Source of the DNA: Micromonospora ureilytica
GTDB taxonomy: Bacteria; Actinomycetota; Actinomycetes; Mycobacteriales; Micromonosporaceae
Assembly: GCF_015751765.1 (NCBI RefSeq)
Contig: NZ_JADOTX010000001.1
Coordinates: 5,890,001 to 5,954,000, forward strand
Reading direction: 5' to 3'
DNA length: 64,000 bases
The position numbers and the translations under genes were made by a program. Position 1 is the first letter of the stretch, and each line of letters begins with the position of its first letter. This document shows, piece by piece, positions 17,500 through 26,382 of the stretch. The notes below the pieces were generated by a model, which saw nothing but the letters and a program-made list of their open reading frames with translations, searched no databases and had not been told where the DNA came from.

Positions 17500-20043
17500 A
17501 TGTTCGAGCGGTTCACCGACCGAGCGCGACGGGTTGTCGTCCTGGCCCAAGAAGAGGCCCGGATGCTCAACCACAACTACATCGGTACGGAACACATCCT
17601 GCTGGGCCTGATCCACGAAGGTGAAGGCGTCGCGGCAAAGGCCCTGGAGAGCCTCGGCATCTCCCTGGAGGGCGTCCGCCAGCAGGTCGAGGAGATCATC
17701 GGCCAGGGTCAGCAGGCGCCGAGCGGGCACATCCCGTTCACGCCGCGGGCCAAGAAGGTGCTGGAGCTGTCGCTGCGCGAGGCGCTGCAGCTCGGCCACA
17801 ACTACATCGGCACGGAGCACATCCTGCTCGGGCTGATCCGTGAGGGCGAGGGCGTTGCCGCCCAGGTGCTGGTCAAGCTCGGCGCCGACCTCAACCGGGT
17901 CCGCCAGCAGGTGATCCAGCTGCTCTCCGGCTACCAGGGCAAGGAGCCCGCTGCGGCGGGTGCCGCGCCGGGTGAGGCCGCGCCGTCGACCAGCCTGGTG
18001 CTGGACCAGTTCGGCCGCAACCTGACTCAGGCCGCCCGCGAGGGCAAGCTCGACCCGGTCATCGGGCGCGAGAAGGAAATCGAGCGGGTCATGCAGGTGC
18101 TCTCCCGCCGTACCAAGAACAACCCGGTCCTGATCGGTGAGCCCGGCGTCGGCAAGACCGCCGTGGTGGAGGGCCTGTCCCAGAAGATCATCAAGGGCGA
18201 GGTGCCCGAGACCCTCAAGGACAAGCAGCTCTACACGCTCGACCTGGGCGCGCTCGTCGCCGGTTCCCGCTATCGCGGTGACTTCGAGGAGCGCCTCAAG
18301 AAGGTGCTCAAGGAGATCCGCACCCGCGGCGACATCATCCTGTTCATCGACGAGATCCACACCCTGGTGGGTGCGGGTGCCGCCGAGGGTGCGATCGACG
18401 CCGCGAGCATCCTCAAGCCGATGCTGGCCCGTGGTGAGCTGCAGACCATCGGTGCCACCACGCTCGACGAGTACCGCAAGCACCTGGAGAAGGACGCCGC
18501 TCTCGAGCGCCGCTTCCAGCCGATCCAGGTGGGTGAGCCGTCGCTGGCCCACACCATCGAGATCCTCAAGGGCCTGCGCGACCGCTACGAGGCTCACCAC
18601 CGCGTCTCGATCACGGACGCAGCCCTGGTGGCTGCCGCAACTCTGGCCGACAGATACATCTCCGACCGCTTCCTCCCGGACAAGGCGATCGACCTGATCG
18701 ACGAGGCCGGTGCCCGGATGCGAATCCGTCGGATGACCGCGCCGCCAGACCTGCGTGACTTCGACGAGCGCATCGCCCAGGTGCGTCGCGACAAGGAGTC
18801 CGCGATCGACGCTCAGGACTTCGAGCGCGCCGCCCAGCTGCGCGACAAGGAGAAGCAGCTCCTCGGCCAGAAGGCTCAGCGGGAGAAGGAGTGGAAGGCC
18901 GGTGACCTGGACGTCGTCAGCGAGGTTGACGACGAGCAGATCGCTGAGGTGCTCGGCAACTGGACCGGCATCCCGGTCTACAAGCTGACCGAGGAGGAGA
19001 CCTCGCGCCTGCTGCGCATGGAGGACGAGCTGCACAAGCGCGTCATCGGCCAGGAGGACGCGGTCAAGGCGGTCTCGAAGGCGATCCGGCGTACCCGGGC
19101 CGGCCTGAAGGACCCGAAGCGCCCGTCGGGCTCGTTCATCTTCGCCGGCCCGTCCGGTGTCGGTAAGACCGAGCTGTCCAAGGCGCTCGCCGAGTTCCTC
19201 TTCGGCAGCGAGGACTCCCTCATCCAGCTGGACATGTCCGAGTTCCACGACCGTTACACGGTCTCCCGGCTCGTGGGTGCCCCTCCCGGCTACGTCGGCT
19301 ACGACGAGGGCGGGCAGCTGACCGAGAAGGTGCGGCGTCGGCCGTTCTCGGTGGTCCTCTTCGACGAGATCGAGAAGGCCCACCCGGACGTGTTCAACAC
19401 GCTCCTGCAGATCCTCGAAGACGGTCGGCTCACCGACGGTCAGGGTCGCATCGTGGACTTCAAGAACACGGTCATCATCCTGACCACCAACCTGGGCACC
19501 CGAGACGTCGCCAAGGCGGTGTCGCTGGGCTTCCAGCAGTCGGAGGACTCCGAGTCCAACTACGACCGGATGAAGCAGAAGGTCAACGACGAGCTCAAGC
19601 AGCACTTCCGGCCTGAGTTCCTCAACCGGATCGACGACACCATCGTCTTCCACCAGCTGCGCCAGACCGAGATCCTCTCGATCGTAGACATCATGATCCA
19701 GCGGATCGAGGGCCAGCTGCGCAACAAGGACATGGGTCTGGAGCTGACCGACAACGCCAAGAAGTACCTGGCCGCGAAGGGCTTCGACCCGGTGCTCGGT
19801 GCCCGTCCGCTTCGTCGCACGATCCAGCGCGACATCGAGGACAACCTCTCCGAGCGGATCCTGTTCAACGAGCTGACCCCAGGTCAGATCGTCGTGGTCG
19901 ACTGCGAGGGCGACCCGGACGACATCGAGAACTCCAAGCTCGTCTTCCGGGGCTCGGACAAGCCGGTCGAAGTTCCGGACGCCGTCCCGGCCGATCTCGG
20001 TGGCACCGCCGCTGGCACCGCCGCCGCAGGCGTGGACGAGTAA
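17500..20043 (+). CDS. clpC: ATP-dependent Clp protease ATP-binding subunit ClpC
   Basis: 847 aa, full length. ClpC is the AAA+ unfoldase that feeds proteins to ClpP1P2 and is essential in mycobacteria. Order: two N-terminal Clp-N repeats (both with [13 protein letters not shown], about 24-36 and 99-111), AAA module 1 with Walker A GEPGVGKT at about 213 and Walker [11 protein letters not shown], a UVR-type middle segment ([17 protein letters not shown]), AAA module 2 with Walker A GPSGVGKT at about 550 and Walker [11 protein letters not shown], and the ClpB-D2 C-terminal region. The last ~25 residues are an A/G-rich tail. SD GAGGA lies ahead of ATG 17500. A strong terminator follows at once. 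Confidence 0.97.
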   Translation: MFERFTDRARRVVVLAQEEARMLNHNYIGTEHILLGLIHEGEGVAAKALESLGISLEGVRQQVEEIIGQGQQAPSGHIPFTPRAKKVLELSLREALQLGHNYIGTEHILLGLIREGEGVAAQVLVKLGADLNRVRQQVIQLLSGYQGKEPAAAGAAPGEAAPSTSLVLDQFGRNLTQAAREGKLDPVIGREKEIERVMQVLSRRTKNNPVLIGEPGVGKTAVVEGLSQKIIKGEVPETLKDKQLYTLDLGALVAGSRYRGDFEERLKKVLKEIRTRGDIILFIDEIHTLVGAGAAEGAIDAASILKPMLARGELQTIGATTLDEYRKHLEKDAALERRFQPIQVGEPSLAHTIEILKGLRDRYEAHHRVSITDAALVAAATLADRYISDRFLPDKAIDLIDEAGARMRIRRMTAPPDLRDFDERIAQVRRDKESAIDAQDFERAAQLRDKEKQLLGQKAQREKEWKAGDLDVVSEVDDEQIAEVLGNWTGIPVYKLTEEETSRLLRMEDELHKRVIGQEDAVKAVSKAIRRTRAGLKDPKRPSGSFIFAGPSGVGKTELSKALAEFLFGSEDSLIQLDMSEFHDRYTVSRLVGAPPGYVGYDEGGQLTEKVRRRPFSVVLFDEIEKAHPDVFNTLLQILEDGRLTDGQGRIVDFKNTVIILTTNLGTRDVAKAVSLGFQQSEDSESNYDRMKQKVNDELKQHFRPEFLNRIDDTIVFHQLRQTEILSIVDIMIQRIEGQLRNKDMGLELTDNAKKYLAAKGFDPVLGARPLRRTIQRDIEDNLSERILFNELTPGQIVVVDCEGDPDDIENSKLVFRGSDKPVEVPDAVPADLGGTAAGTAAAGVDE

Positions 20044-20057
20044 CACAACCAGCAAGG

Positions 20058-20101
20058 GGCGGGGCCTCGGTGGCGCAAGCCACCGGGGCCCCGCCTTTTT
20101 G
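20058..20101 (+). terminator. Rho-independent terminator after clpC
   Basis: A 17-bp stem (20058-20074 with 20079-20095, one G-T pair) with a 4-nt loop and a run of five T. It lies 15 nt after the clpC stop; the clearest intrinsic terminator in the window. Confidence 0.93.
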
Positions 20102-20358
20102 CGCCCCCACAGGTCACGCCGCCGCCCCACACCCACCCCCGCCGCAACCCTCCGGGTCCTCGGGGAGTGTCGCTCCCGGTCGCCGAGCCTGCCGGATGCG
20201 GGCGCCTTGCCCGCCGGGCCGCGCTCGTCGCACAGCGCCTGCCCCACCTGGCCCCTGCCTGGTGCGCCCTGCCGGGCCCGCGCGGCGCGTCGCACAAGCC
20301 CGATGAACCCGTCACCTGCGCTGCGACGCATGCGCTGCCACGCCCCGCAAGATCCGCG

Positions 20359-20416
20359 CAACATCGGGGAAAGTGCTGCCTCGCGGCGTCCCGAAGCAGC
20401 ACTTTCCCCGATGTTG
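20359..20416. repeat. 21-bp perfect inverted repeat
   Basis: Arms 20359-20379 and 20396-20416 are exact complements around a 16-nt loop. Each arm contains the core CATCGGGGAAAGTGCTGC or its complement. No T run follows, so it is more REP-like than a simple terminator. Confidence 0.9.
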
Positions 20417-20471
20417 TCTGGCGTAGTGGTCAGCCCGGCGCTGGCCTCGCTCCCGGCGGGGCCTCCGTCGG

Positions 20472-20549
20472 CAAGATCGCGCAACATCCTGGATGTAGTG
20501 GCATCCGGCGCGCCCGACACCACTGCATCCAGGATCGAGCACGATCTTG
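20472..20549. repeat. Nested inverted repeat with CAAGATCG ends
   Basis: Outer arms CAAGATCG (20472-20479) and CGATCTTG (20542-20549) enclose inner 16-bp arms (20486-20501 and 20520-20535) with one mismatch. A shorter hairpin with the same CCAAGATC/GATCTTGG theme is at 56862-56899, suggesting a family. Confidence 0.8.
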
Positions 20550-20599
20550 GGTGACATGCGCACGGGCGTGCAGGCGTACGGCGCGCGGGGTGGGGCGGA

Positions 20600-21511
20600 T
20601 CAGGTGGTGAGGTCGGCGGTGGGGAGGGACGGGTCGTCACCGACCAGGCGGAAGGAGTTGACGCCGGCGGGTTCGACCAGCCCGTCCTGCACGAGGCCGG
20701 CGAGGGCGCGGGCGCGTTGCACGTCGTCGGTCCAGACCTGGTCCAGTCGCTGGTGCGGGACCGGCCCGGTGCTGTCCCGGAGCACTCCGAGCAGCAGGCC
20801 GCGTACCTGTCGGTCGGTGCCCGCGTACCGCTGTGGTCGGCGGGTGGGCCCTGCCGGTGCCTCCTGGCCGGACGCCCGCCAGGCGCAGACCGACTCGACG
20901 GGGCAGGCGGTGCAGCGCGGTGACCGGGCTGTGCAGATCACCGCGCCCAGTTCCATGAACGCGGCACTGGCCAGCGCCGCCGAGGCCGGTTCCGTCGGGA
21001 GCAGCTCTTCGGTGGCGACCAGGTCGGCTGGTCGGGTGACGGGCCCGGCGTCCGGTTCGCCGGCCACCGCCCGGGACACGACTCTGCGTACGTTGGTGTC
21101 GACGACCGGGTGCCGCTGCCCGTACGCGAAGGCGGCCACCGCCCGCGCCGTGTAGGTGCCGACGCCGGGCAGTGCCAGCAGTTGCTCCAGCCGGTCCGGC
21201 ACCTGGCCGCCATGCCGGTCGACGATCGCGACAGCGCATTCGCGCAGGCGGACCGCCCGACGGGGGTAGCCGAGGCGTCCCCACATCCGGATCGCCTCGG
21301 CGGGGGTGTCCGCCGCCAAGGCGGCAGGCTCCGGCCAGCGGGCCAGCCATGCCTGCCAGGCCGGCACCACCCGGACCACGGGTGTCTGCTGGAGCATGAC
21401 CTCGCTGACCAGGATGGCCCACGGGGTGACCCCGGGCTCGCGCCACGGCAGGTCACGGGCGTGCTGTTGGAACCACCGGCTGACCACTGTGGCGAAGTCG
21501 GGTTGAGTCAT
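20600..21511 (-). CDS. mutY: A/G-specific adenine glycosylase
   Basis: 303 aa. MutY removes adenine mispaired with 8-oxoguanine. The HhH-GPD core is present: EVMLQQTPVVRVVPAW (about 37-52), the hairpin LPGVGTYTARAVAAFAYGQ, and the catalytic aspartate in HPVVDTNVRRV. A [4Fe-4S] loop follows with C-x6-C-x2-C-x5-C spacing (CTARSPRCTACPVESVC). The C-terminal part is short, so a full NUDIX-like 8-oxoG recognition domain seems reduced or diverged. Start ATG 21511 fits the family N-terminus. Confidence 0.95.
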   Translation of the reverse strand: MTQPDFATVVSRWFQQHARDLPWREPGVTPWAILVSEVMLQQTPVVRVVPAWQAWLARWPEPAALAADTPAEAIRMWGRLGYPRRAVRLRECAVAIVDRHGGQVPDRLEQLLALPGVGTYTARAVAAFAYGQRHPVVDTNVRRVVSRAVAGEPDAGPVTRPADLVATEELLPTEPASAALASAAFMELGAVICTARSPRCTACPVESVCAWRASGQEAPAGPTRRPQRYAGTDRQVRGLLLGVLRDSTGPVPHQRLDQVWTDDVQRARALAGLVQDGLVEPAGVNSFRLVGDDPSLPTADLTT

Positions 21512-21595
21512 GGCGTCGTCGATGATGTCACGCCGGGCGTTCCCGTTGGGTGGGCGGCTCGGGCGGGGTGCCGCGTCGTCGTTCGGCGGGCGGGG

Positions 21596-21610
21596 GAGAA
21601 TGCGCGGATG
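21596..21610 (+). promoter_or_regulatory. Leaderless-type promoter of the ACT protein gene
   Basis: GAGAAT (21596-21601), 6 nt, then ATG 21608. The same geometry as at coaX, radA and ispF, with a weaker -10 match. Confidence 0.35.
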
Positions 21611-22120
21611 AACGAGCTCGCGATCACCGTCATCGGTCGGGACCGGCCGGGCATCGTGGCCGACGTCGCGGAGGTGCTGGCCGGACTCGGCGCGAACCTC
21701 ACCGACAGCACGATGACGCGGCTGCGGGGGCATTTCGCGATGACCCTCATCTGCACCGGTCCGGCCGCCGCCGAGGTCGAGGCCGCACTGGCGCCGCTGG
21801 CCGCCGAGGGTCAGCTGCTGGCGACGGTACGCGCGGTCACCCCGGACGGCGATGTGCCTCCGGTGGGTGAGCCGTACGTGATGGCGGTGCACGGTTCGGA
21901 CCGGATGGGGATCGTCGCGGCGATGACGCGGGTGCTGGTGGATGCCGGGGGGAACGTCACCGACCTGAGTACCCGGTTGACCGGTGCGCTCTACGTGGTC
22001 CTGGCGGAGGTCGAGTTGCCGGCCGGTGTGGCGGACACGCTGGTCGACCGACTGCACCGGACGGCTGCCGAGCTGGGCGTGGAGGTCACGCTCCGGCCGG
22101 CGGACCCGGATCTGTTGTGA
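21608..22120 (+). CDS. ACT-domain protein (GcvR-like tandem ACT)
   Basis: 170 aa made of two ACT domains: ITVIGRDRPGIVADVAEVLAGLGANL (about 6-31) and MAVHGSDRMGIVAAMTRVLVDAGGNV (about 92-117). ACT repeats bind amino acids, and two-domain proteins of this size resemble GcvR, the glycine-cleavage regulator, but lack a DNA-binding domain, so action would be by protein contact or allostery. GTGA overlap (22117-22120) couples it to def, a conserved-looking pairing that links amino-acid sensing to protein maturation only by inference. Confidence 0.8.
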   Translation: MNELAITVIGRDRPGIVADVAEVLAGLGANLTDSTMTRLRGHFAMTLICTGPAAAEVEAALAPLAAEGQLLATVRAVTPDGDVPPVGEPYVMAVHGSDRMGIVAAMTRVLVDAGGNVTDLSTRLTGALYVVLAEVELPAGVADTLVDRLHRTAAELGVEVTLRPADPDLL

Positions 22121-22689
22121 CCGGCGAGGAGCGCGGCCCGGACGTCGGTCTGGGGGACTGGACACCGGAGTCGCTGGACGTGCCGGGCGAGGTGCGGGTG
22201 GTGGTGTCCGCCCCGAACCCGGTGTTGAGTCAGGCGGCTGACGAGGTCGATCCCACGGCGAAGGAGACGGTCCAGCTCGCGGCCGACCTGATAGCCACGA
22301 TGAGGGTCTCGCCGGGCTGTGTCGGGCTGGCCGCGCCGCAGGTCGGGGTGGGCGCTCGGGTCTTCGCCGTTGATGTGACCGGGCATCCGAAGGCGGTGAC
22401 TGTGCACGGCACCTTCGTGCTGTGCAACGCGCGGGTGGTCGAGGCGACGCGGTGGAAGCCGGGCCGGGAGGGCTGCATGTCGGTGCCGGACCTGACCGGG
22501 GACGTGAAGCGGGCCAGCCGGCTGGTGGTGGAGGGTGACCTGCCGGGCAGTGGCGCGCCGGTCCGGCTGGTGACCGACGGCTTCGAGGCCCGGGCGTTGC
22601 AGCACGAGATCGACCACTGCGCGGGGCTACTCTTCCTGGACCGGGTGGCCGGTGCGCACGCGGTCTACCAGCGCAAGGTCTACCTGTGA
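22117..22689 (+). CDS. def: Peptide deformylase
   Basis: 190 aa. Removes the formyl group from nascent N-terminal methionine. All three motifs are present: GCVGLAAPQVG (motif 1), EGCMSVP (motif 2, metal Cys) and QHEIDHCAGLLF (motif 3, HExxH-type metal site HEIDH). Motif 2 has Met where Leu is common. GTG 22117 overlaps the preceding stop by 4 nt. The first ~35 residues (GLGDWTPESLDVPGE) are an actinobacterial extension. Confidence 0.95.
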   Translation: MTGEERGPDVGLGDWTPESLDVPGEVRVVVSAPNPVLSQAADEVDPTAKETVQLAADLIATMRVSPGCVGLAAPQVGVGARVFAVDVTGHPKAVTVHGTFVLCNARVVEATRWKPGREGCMSVPDLTGDVKRASRLVVEGDLPGSGAPVRLVTDGFEARALQHEIDHCAGLLFLDRVAGAHAVYQRKVYL

Positions 22690-22807
22690 TCGGCTGCTCG
22701 GCCGGTGTGTCGTCCGTCCTCAGTGGAGGGTGTGGCGAGCGCCCCGGAGTGGCTCCGGCGCGTCGCGCCGCACTGCCCGGTACGGCGCGGCTACGGTGGA
22801 GGGCATC

Positions 22808-23518
22808 ATGCGTCTGACGGTCGGCCCCCTGCCACCCGCCGTGTACTGGCGGCGTCGCGTCGTCGTACTCGGAGCGGGGTTTCTGTTCCTGATTGTCCTC
22901 CTCTACTCCTGCACCGGTTCGGATCGTTCCGGCGGTCAGGAGCCGAAGGCGGGGAGTTCGCCGTCGACGACGTCCTCCGGGACGTCCGGTCCCGTCGGGC
23001 CGGTGTTGACACCGCAGACCGGGGCTCCGTCGGCGTCCGCTGATGCGGGTGCGACGACCCCGAGCCCGGCGATCACCAGCAACACACCGCCGCTGGGTGC
23101 GGCGGCCGGTTCGGAGGACGACGGCACCTGCACCAACGAGGAGATCAGCGTGGTCTCGTCGGCGACTCCGACCTCGGTGCAGCGAGGCGCGGTGGTCCAG
23201 CTGCAACTGAAGATCAAGAACACGTCGGATCGGACGTGCAGCCGCAACGTCGGCGCCGACCTTCAGGAGATCTTCATCAAGTCCGGTGCCGAGAAGGTCT
23301 GGTCGTCGGACACCTGCGGCAAGGTCGAGGGCTCGGACGTGCAGTCCTTCACGCCGAACTTCGAGCGTTCCTACGAGGTGCCGTGGAACGGGCGCGACAC
23401 CAGCCGCTGCGACGGCGCGTTGGCCGGCGGGCCGTTCCCGCCGGTCGGGTCGTACCAGGTGTTCGCTCGGGTGGGCACGAAGCTCAGCGACCCGGTGAAG
23501 CTGACCGTCACCGGCTGA
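22808..23518 (+). CDS. Membrane-anchored extracellular protein, unknown function
   Basis: 236 aa. A short cytoplasmic start, one hydrophobic helix (VVVLGAGFLFLIVLLYSC, about 18-35), an S/T/P/G-rich linker (about 37-98), then a compact C-terminal beta-rich domain with paired cysteines (CTNEEIS..CSRN and CGKVE..CDG) and KIKNTSDRTC, reminiscent of DUF4232-like Ig folds. It is in the position where a protein of this type precedes disA on the opposite strand (convergent, 5-nt gap). No function is assigned. Confidence 0.65.
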   Translation: MRLTVGPLPPAVYWRRRVVVLGAGFLFLIVLLYSCTGSDRSGGQEPKAGSSPSTTSSGTSGPVGPVLTPQTGAPSASADAGATTPSPAITSNTPPLGAAAGSEDDGTCTNEEISVVSSATPTSVQRGAVVQLQLKIKNTSDRTCSRNVGADLQEIFIKSGAEKVWSSDTCGKVEGSDVQSFTPNFERSYEVPWNGRDTSRCDGALAGGPFPPVGSYQVFARVGTKLSDPVKLTVTG

Positions 23519-23523
23519 GCCGG

Positions 23524-24708
23524 TCAGACGTAGCGTTCCAGGATGGATGCCTCGGCGAGCCGGGACAGCCCCTCGCGAACGCCGCGGGCCCGGGCGTCAC
23601 CGACCCCTTCGACGGCCTGCAGGTCCTCCACTGTCGCGCCGAGCAGACGCTGGAGGCTGCCGAAGTGCAGCACCAGGCGGTCGACCACCGCCACCGGTAG
23701 CCGGGGCACCTTGGCCAGCAGTCGGAAGCCGCGCGGACTGACCGCGGCGTCGAGGGCGTCGGACGCGGCCGGGTAGCCGATCGCCTTGGCCACCGACACC
23801 AGGTCGATCAGCTCGGTGGCGCCGAGCAGGTCCAGCTCGACGAGAGCCTCGTCGAGGGTGCGCGACTTGCGGCCGACGGGGAGGTAGTCCCGGATGACCA
23901 GGGTCCGGTCGGCGTCCACGCCGGCCATCAGCTCGTCGAGTTGCAGGGCGAGCAGGCGGCCGTCGGTGCCCAGCTCCACCACGTAACCGGCGATCTCGTC
24001 GGCGATGCGGCGAACCATCTCCAGTCGCTGCACCACGGCCACCGCGTCCCGCACGGTGACCAGATCCTCGATCTCCAGGGCGGAGAGCGTGCCGGAGACC
24101 TCGTCGAGCCGGAGCTTGTAGCGCTCCAGGGTGGCGAGCGCCTGGTTGGCGCGGGAGAGGATGGCCGCCGAGTCGTCGAGCACGTGCCGTTGGCCGTTGA
24201 CGTAGAGGCTGATGATCCGCATGGACTGGCTGACCGAAATGACCGGATAGCCGGTCTGGCGGGCCACCCGCTCGGCGGTGCGGTGCCGGGTGCCGGACTC
24301 CTCGGTCGGGATGGACGGGTCGGGCATCAGGTGCACGGCCGCCCGGACGATCCTGGTGCCGTCGCTGGAGAGCACCACAGCGCCGTCCATCTTGCACAGC
24401 TCACGCACCCGGGTCGCGGAGAACTCCACGTCCAACGGGAAGCCGCCGGTGCACAGGCCCTCGACCACCTTGTCGTAGCCGAGCACGATGAGCGCACCCG
24501 TGCGACCCCGCAGGATGCGCTCCAGACCGTCGCGCAAGGCGGTGCCCGGGGCCATCAGGGCGAGATTCGCCCGCAGCGGATCTCCGGCACTCCCGGTGGC
24601 TCCCGCAGTCACGCTCACGCTGATCGGGCGGGCGGGCGAGCCCACGGCGCCGGTGCGGGCCTGGGGCGGCGCGCCGGCTGGCTTGGTGGTATCGCGGTCG
24701 ATCGGCAC
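23524..24708 (-). CDS. disA: DNA integrity scanning diadenylate cyclase DisA
   Basis: 394 aa. DisA makes c-di-AMP and monitors DNA. The N-terminal DAC domain has the two ATP-contacting motifs, [12 protein letters not shown] (about 105-116) and [12 protein letters not shown] helical linker follows, and the C-terminal HhH domain ([22 protein letters not shown]) binds branched DNA. GTG 24708 is preferred over GTG 24714 because TAGACT at 24720-24715 sits exactly 6 nt before it. The first ~45 residues are a non-conserved A/P/G-rich extension. It lies behind radA, a functional partner in mycobacteria. Confidence 0.95.
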   Translation of the reverse strand: MPIDRDTTKPAGAPPQARTGAVGSPARPISVSVTAGATGSAGDPLRANLALMAPGTALRDGLERILRGRTGALIVLGYDKVVEGLCTGGFPLDVEFSATRVRELCKMDGAVVLSSDGTRIVRAAVHLMPDPSIPTEESGTRHRTAERVARQTGYPVISVSQSMRIISLYVNGQRHVLDDSAAILSRANQALATLERYKLRLDEVSGTLSALEIEDLVTVRDAVAVVQRLEMVRRIADEIAGYVVELGTDGRLLALQLDELMAGVDADRTLVIRDYLPVGRKSRTLDEALVELDLLGATELIDLVSVAKAIGYPAASDALDAAVSPRGFRLLAKVPRLPVAVVDRLVLHFGSLQRLLGATVEDLQAVEGVGDARARGVREGLSRLAEASILERYV

Positions 24709-24720
24709 GGGCACAGTCTA
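24706..24720 (-). promoter_or_regulatory. Leaderless-type promoter of disA
   Basis: On the minus strand TAGACT (24720-24715), 6 nt, GTG 24708. Independent of the radA promoter 1.6 kb upstream. Confidence 0.5.
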
Positions 24721-24839
24721 CGGACTGCCGTGCGGTGGGTGCTGTCGTGGTTACTGTGATGTGTCACGATGCCGCCCTCTTCCCCGTTTCCCGCTTGCGA
24801 CGCGCTGTCCGGTTTCGCCGCCCTCGTCGGCACGGTGGG

Positions 24840-26297
24840 TCACTCGGCGGACGCACGGGCCGCATGGTGGAGCGCCGAACGGACGTCGGTGACCTCGGTC
24901 ACCCGCATCTGCTCGGGGCCGGCACCGGTGCTGGCCGGGCCGCAGCCGGGTGGCACCAGGGCCATCTTGAACCCGAGTCGGGCCGCCTCGGCCAGCCGGC
25001 GCGGCACCGCCCCGACCCGACGCACCTCGCCGGTCAGCCCCACCTCACCGATCGCCACCAGGTGCGGCGCGATCGCCAGGTTGAGCCCGCCGGAGGCGAC
25101 CGCCAGGGCCACCGCCAGGTCGGCGGCCGGCTCCACCACCCGGATCCCGCCCACGGTGGCGGCGAAGACCTCCCGGTCGTGCAGGGTCAGCCGCTCGGTG
25201 CGCCGTTGCAGCACCGCGAGCACCATCGCCAGTCGCGCCGAGTCGAGGCCGGAGACGGTGCGTCGGGGAGAGCCCGCCACTGTCGCGCCGATCAGAGCCT
25301 GCACCTCGGTGACCAGGGCCCGCCGCCCCTCCATGGCCACTGTCACGCAGGTGCCCGGGACCGGCTCCGCGTAGCGGGTCAGGAACAGCCCGGACGGGTC
25401 GGCCAGGCTGCTGATGCCGCCCTCGTGCATCTCGAAGCAGCCGACCTCGTCGGCCGCGCCGAACCTGTTCTTCACGCCGCGCACCAGGCGCAGCGACGAG
25501 TGCTTGTCGCCCTCGAAGTGCAGCACCACGTCGACCAGGTGCTCCAGCACCCGAGGCCCGGCCACCTGGCCGTCCTTGGTGACGTGCCCGACCAGCACTG
25601 TCGCGATGCCTCGCTCCTTGGCGACCGAGACCAGCGCGGCGGTGACCGCGCGGACCTGGGTCACCCCACCGGGCACCCCCTCGGTGCCGGTGGTCGAGAT
25701 GGTCTGCACCGAGTCGAGCACCAACAGGCCCGGCTTGACCGCGTCGAGGTGACCGAGCACCGAGGCCAGGTCGCTCTCCGCAGCGAGGTAGAGCTGCTCG
25801 TGCAGGGTGCCCATCCGCTCGGCGCGCAGGCGCACCTGACTGACCGATTCTTCGCCGCTGACCACGAGCGAAGGGCTGCCGGCACCGACCGCCCAATGCT
25901 GCGCCACATCGAGCAGGAGGGTCGACTTGCCGACACCGGGCTCGCCGGCGAGCAGCACCACGGCACCGGGGACCAGGCCGCCGCCGAGCACCCGGTCGAG
26001 CTCGCTCACCCCGGTGGGCACGGCGCGGGCCGGGGCGGCGCTGATGGTGGCGATCGGTCGGGCCGGCTCGGACGGCATCCGGGAGCTGACCACCCGACCG
26101 GAGACGGTCGGACCGGTGACGGTGTGCTCGACCACCGCTCCCCACTCGCCGCACTCGGGGCAGCGCCCCACCCACTTGGGCGGCTGGTGCCCGCAGGCGT
26201 CGCACTGGTAGGCGGGACGCGGCTCGCGGGCGGCGGACCGACCACGGGCGGCACCGGCCGTGCCGCCACGCGGAGGGGTCGATCGGGAGGTGGTCAC
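24840..26297 (-). CDS. radA: DNA repair protein RadA
   Basis: 485 aa, full length. RadA is a RecA-like hexameric helicase that aids branch migration in recombination. Order: N-terminal zinc finger (C-x2-C..C-x2-C in YQCDACGHQPPKWVGRCPECG, about 30-51), Walker A GEPGVGKST (about 118-126), Walker B LLVLDSVQT, the RadA-specific KNRFG motif (VKNRFGAADE), and a C-terminal Lon-protease-like domain. GTG 26297 has TAGCGT 6 nt upstream, so the mRNA is probably leaderless. Next to disA, whose activity RadA is reported to inhibit in mycobacteria. Confidence 0.96.
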   Translation of the reverse strand: MTTSRSTPPRGGTAGAARGRSAAREPRPAYQCDACGHQPPKWVGRCPECGEWGAVVEHTVTGPTVSGRVVSSRMPSEPARPIATISAAPARAVPTGVSELDRVLGGGLVPGAVVLLAGEPGVGKSTLLLDVAQHWAVGAGSPSLVVSGEESVSQVRLRAERMGTLHEQLYLAAESDLASVLGHLDAVKPGLLVLDSVQTISTTGTEGVPGGVTQVRAVTAALVSVAKERGIATVLVGHVTKDGQVAGPRVLEHLVDVVLHFEGDKHSSLRLVRGVKNRFGAADEVGCFEMHEGGISSLADPSGLFLTRYAEPVPGTCVTVAMEGRRALVTEVQALIGATVAGSPRRTVSGLDSARLAMVLAVLQRRTERLTLHDREVFAATVGGIRVVEPAADLAVALAVASGGLNLAIAPHLVAIGEVGLTGEVRRVGAVPRRLAEAARLGFKMALVPPGCGPASTGAGPEQMRVTEVTDVRSALHHAARASAE

Positions 26298-26309
26298 ATC
26301 AGGACGCTA
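26295..26309 (-). promoter_or_regulatory. Leaderless-type promoter of radA
   Basis: On the minus strand TAGCGT (26309-26304), 6 nt, GTG 26297. It is downstream of the terminator hairpin of the lipoprotein gene, so radA has its own start. Confidence 0.5.
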
Positions 26310-26326
26310 GCCCTCGCGTACGACGA

Positions 26327-26364
26327 AAACACCCCGGCGTGGTGGTCACCACGCCGGGGTGTTT
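26327..26364 (-). terminator. Terminator hairpin between the LpqE-like gene and radA
   Basis: Perfect 18-bp arms (26327-26344 and 26347-26364) with a 2-nt centre. On the minus strand the stem ends in TTTT, giving an intrinsic terminator for the lipoprotein gene. Confidence 0.85.
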
Positions 26365-26382
26365 GTCGATGTGCCTGTCGGG

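Larger units (their letters stand above)
20102..20599. other. clpC-mutY intergenic region with two long hairpins
   Basis: About 500 bp with no convincing gene: the open frames lack codon bias, starts and similarity. It contains two long inverted repeats (20359-20416 and 20472-20549). It separates the convergent clpC and mutY genes, so it may simply be a repository for palindromic elements. Confidence 0.6.

Noticed and set aside
17467..20640. 1057-codon open frame antisense to clpC
   Set aside because: The + strand encodes a complete ClpC with all motifs; the antisense frame is an artefact of codon bias and has no recognisable domain.
20600..23206. Very long open frame on the minus strand running from mutY across the ACT and def genes
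   Set aside because: Beyond mutY (20600-21511) the translation is compositionally biased (mostly R, P, G and T) and antisense to the well-supported ACT, def and 22808 genes; it is a high-GC shadow frame.
22808..23518. Lipoprotein call from the LLYSC motif
   Set aside because: The cysteine follows a helix with no positively charged n-region typical of lipoprotein signals and no small residue at -1 (Ser is marginal), so a plain membrane anchor is equally likely.
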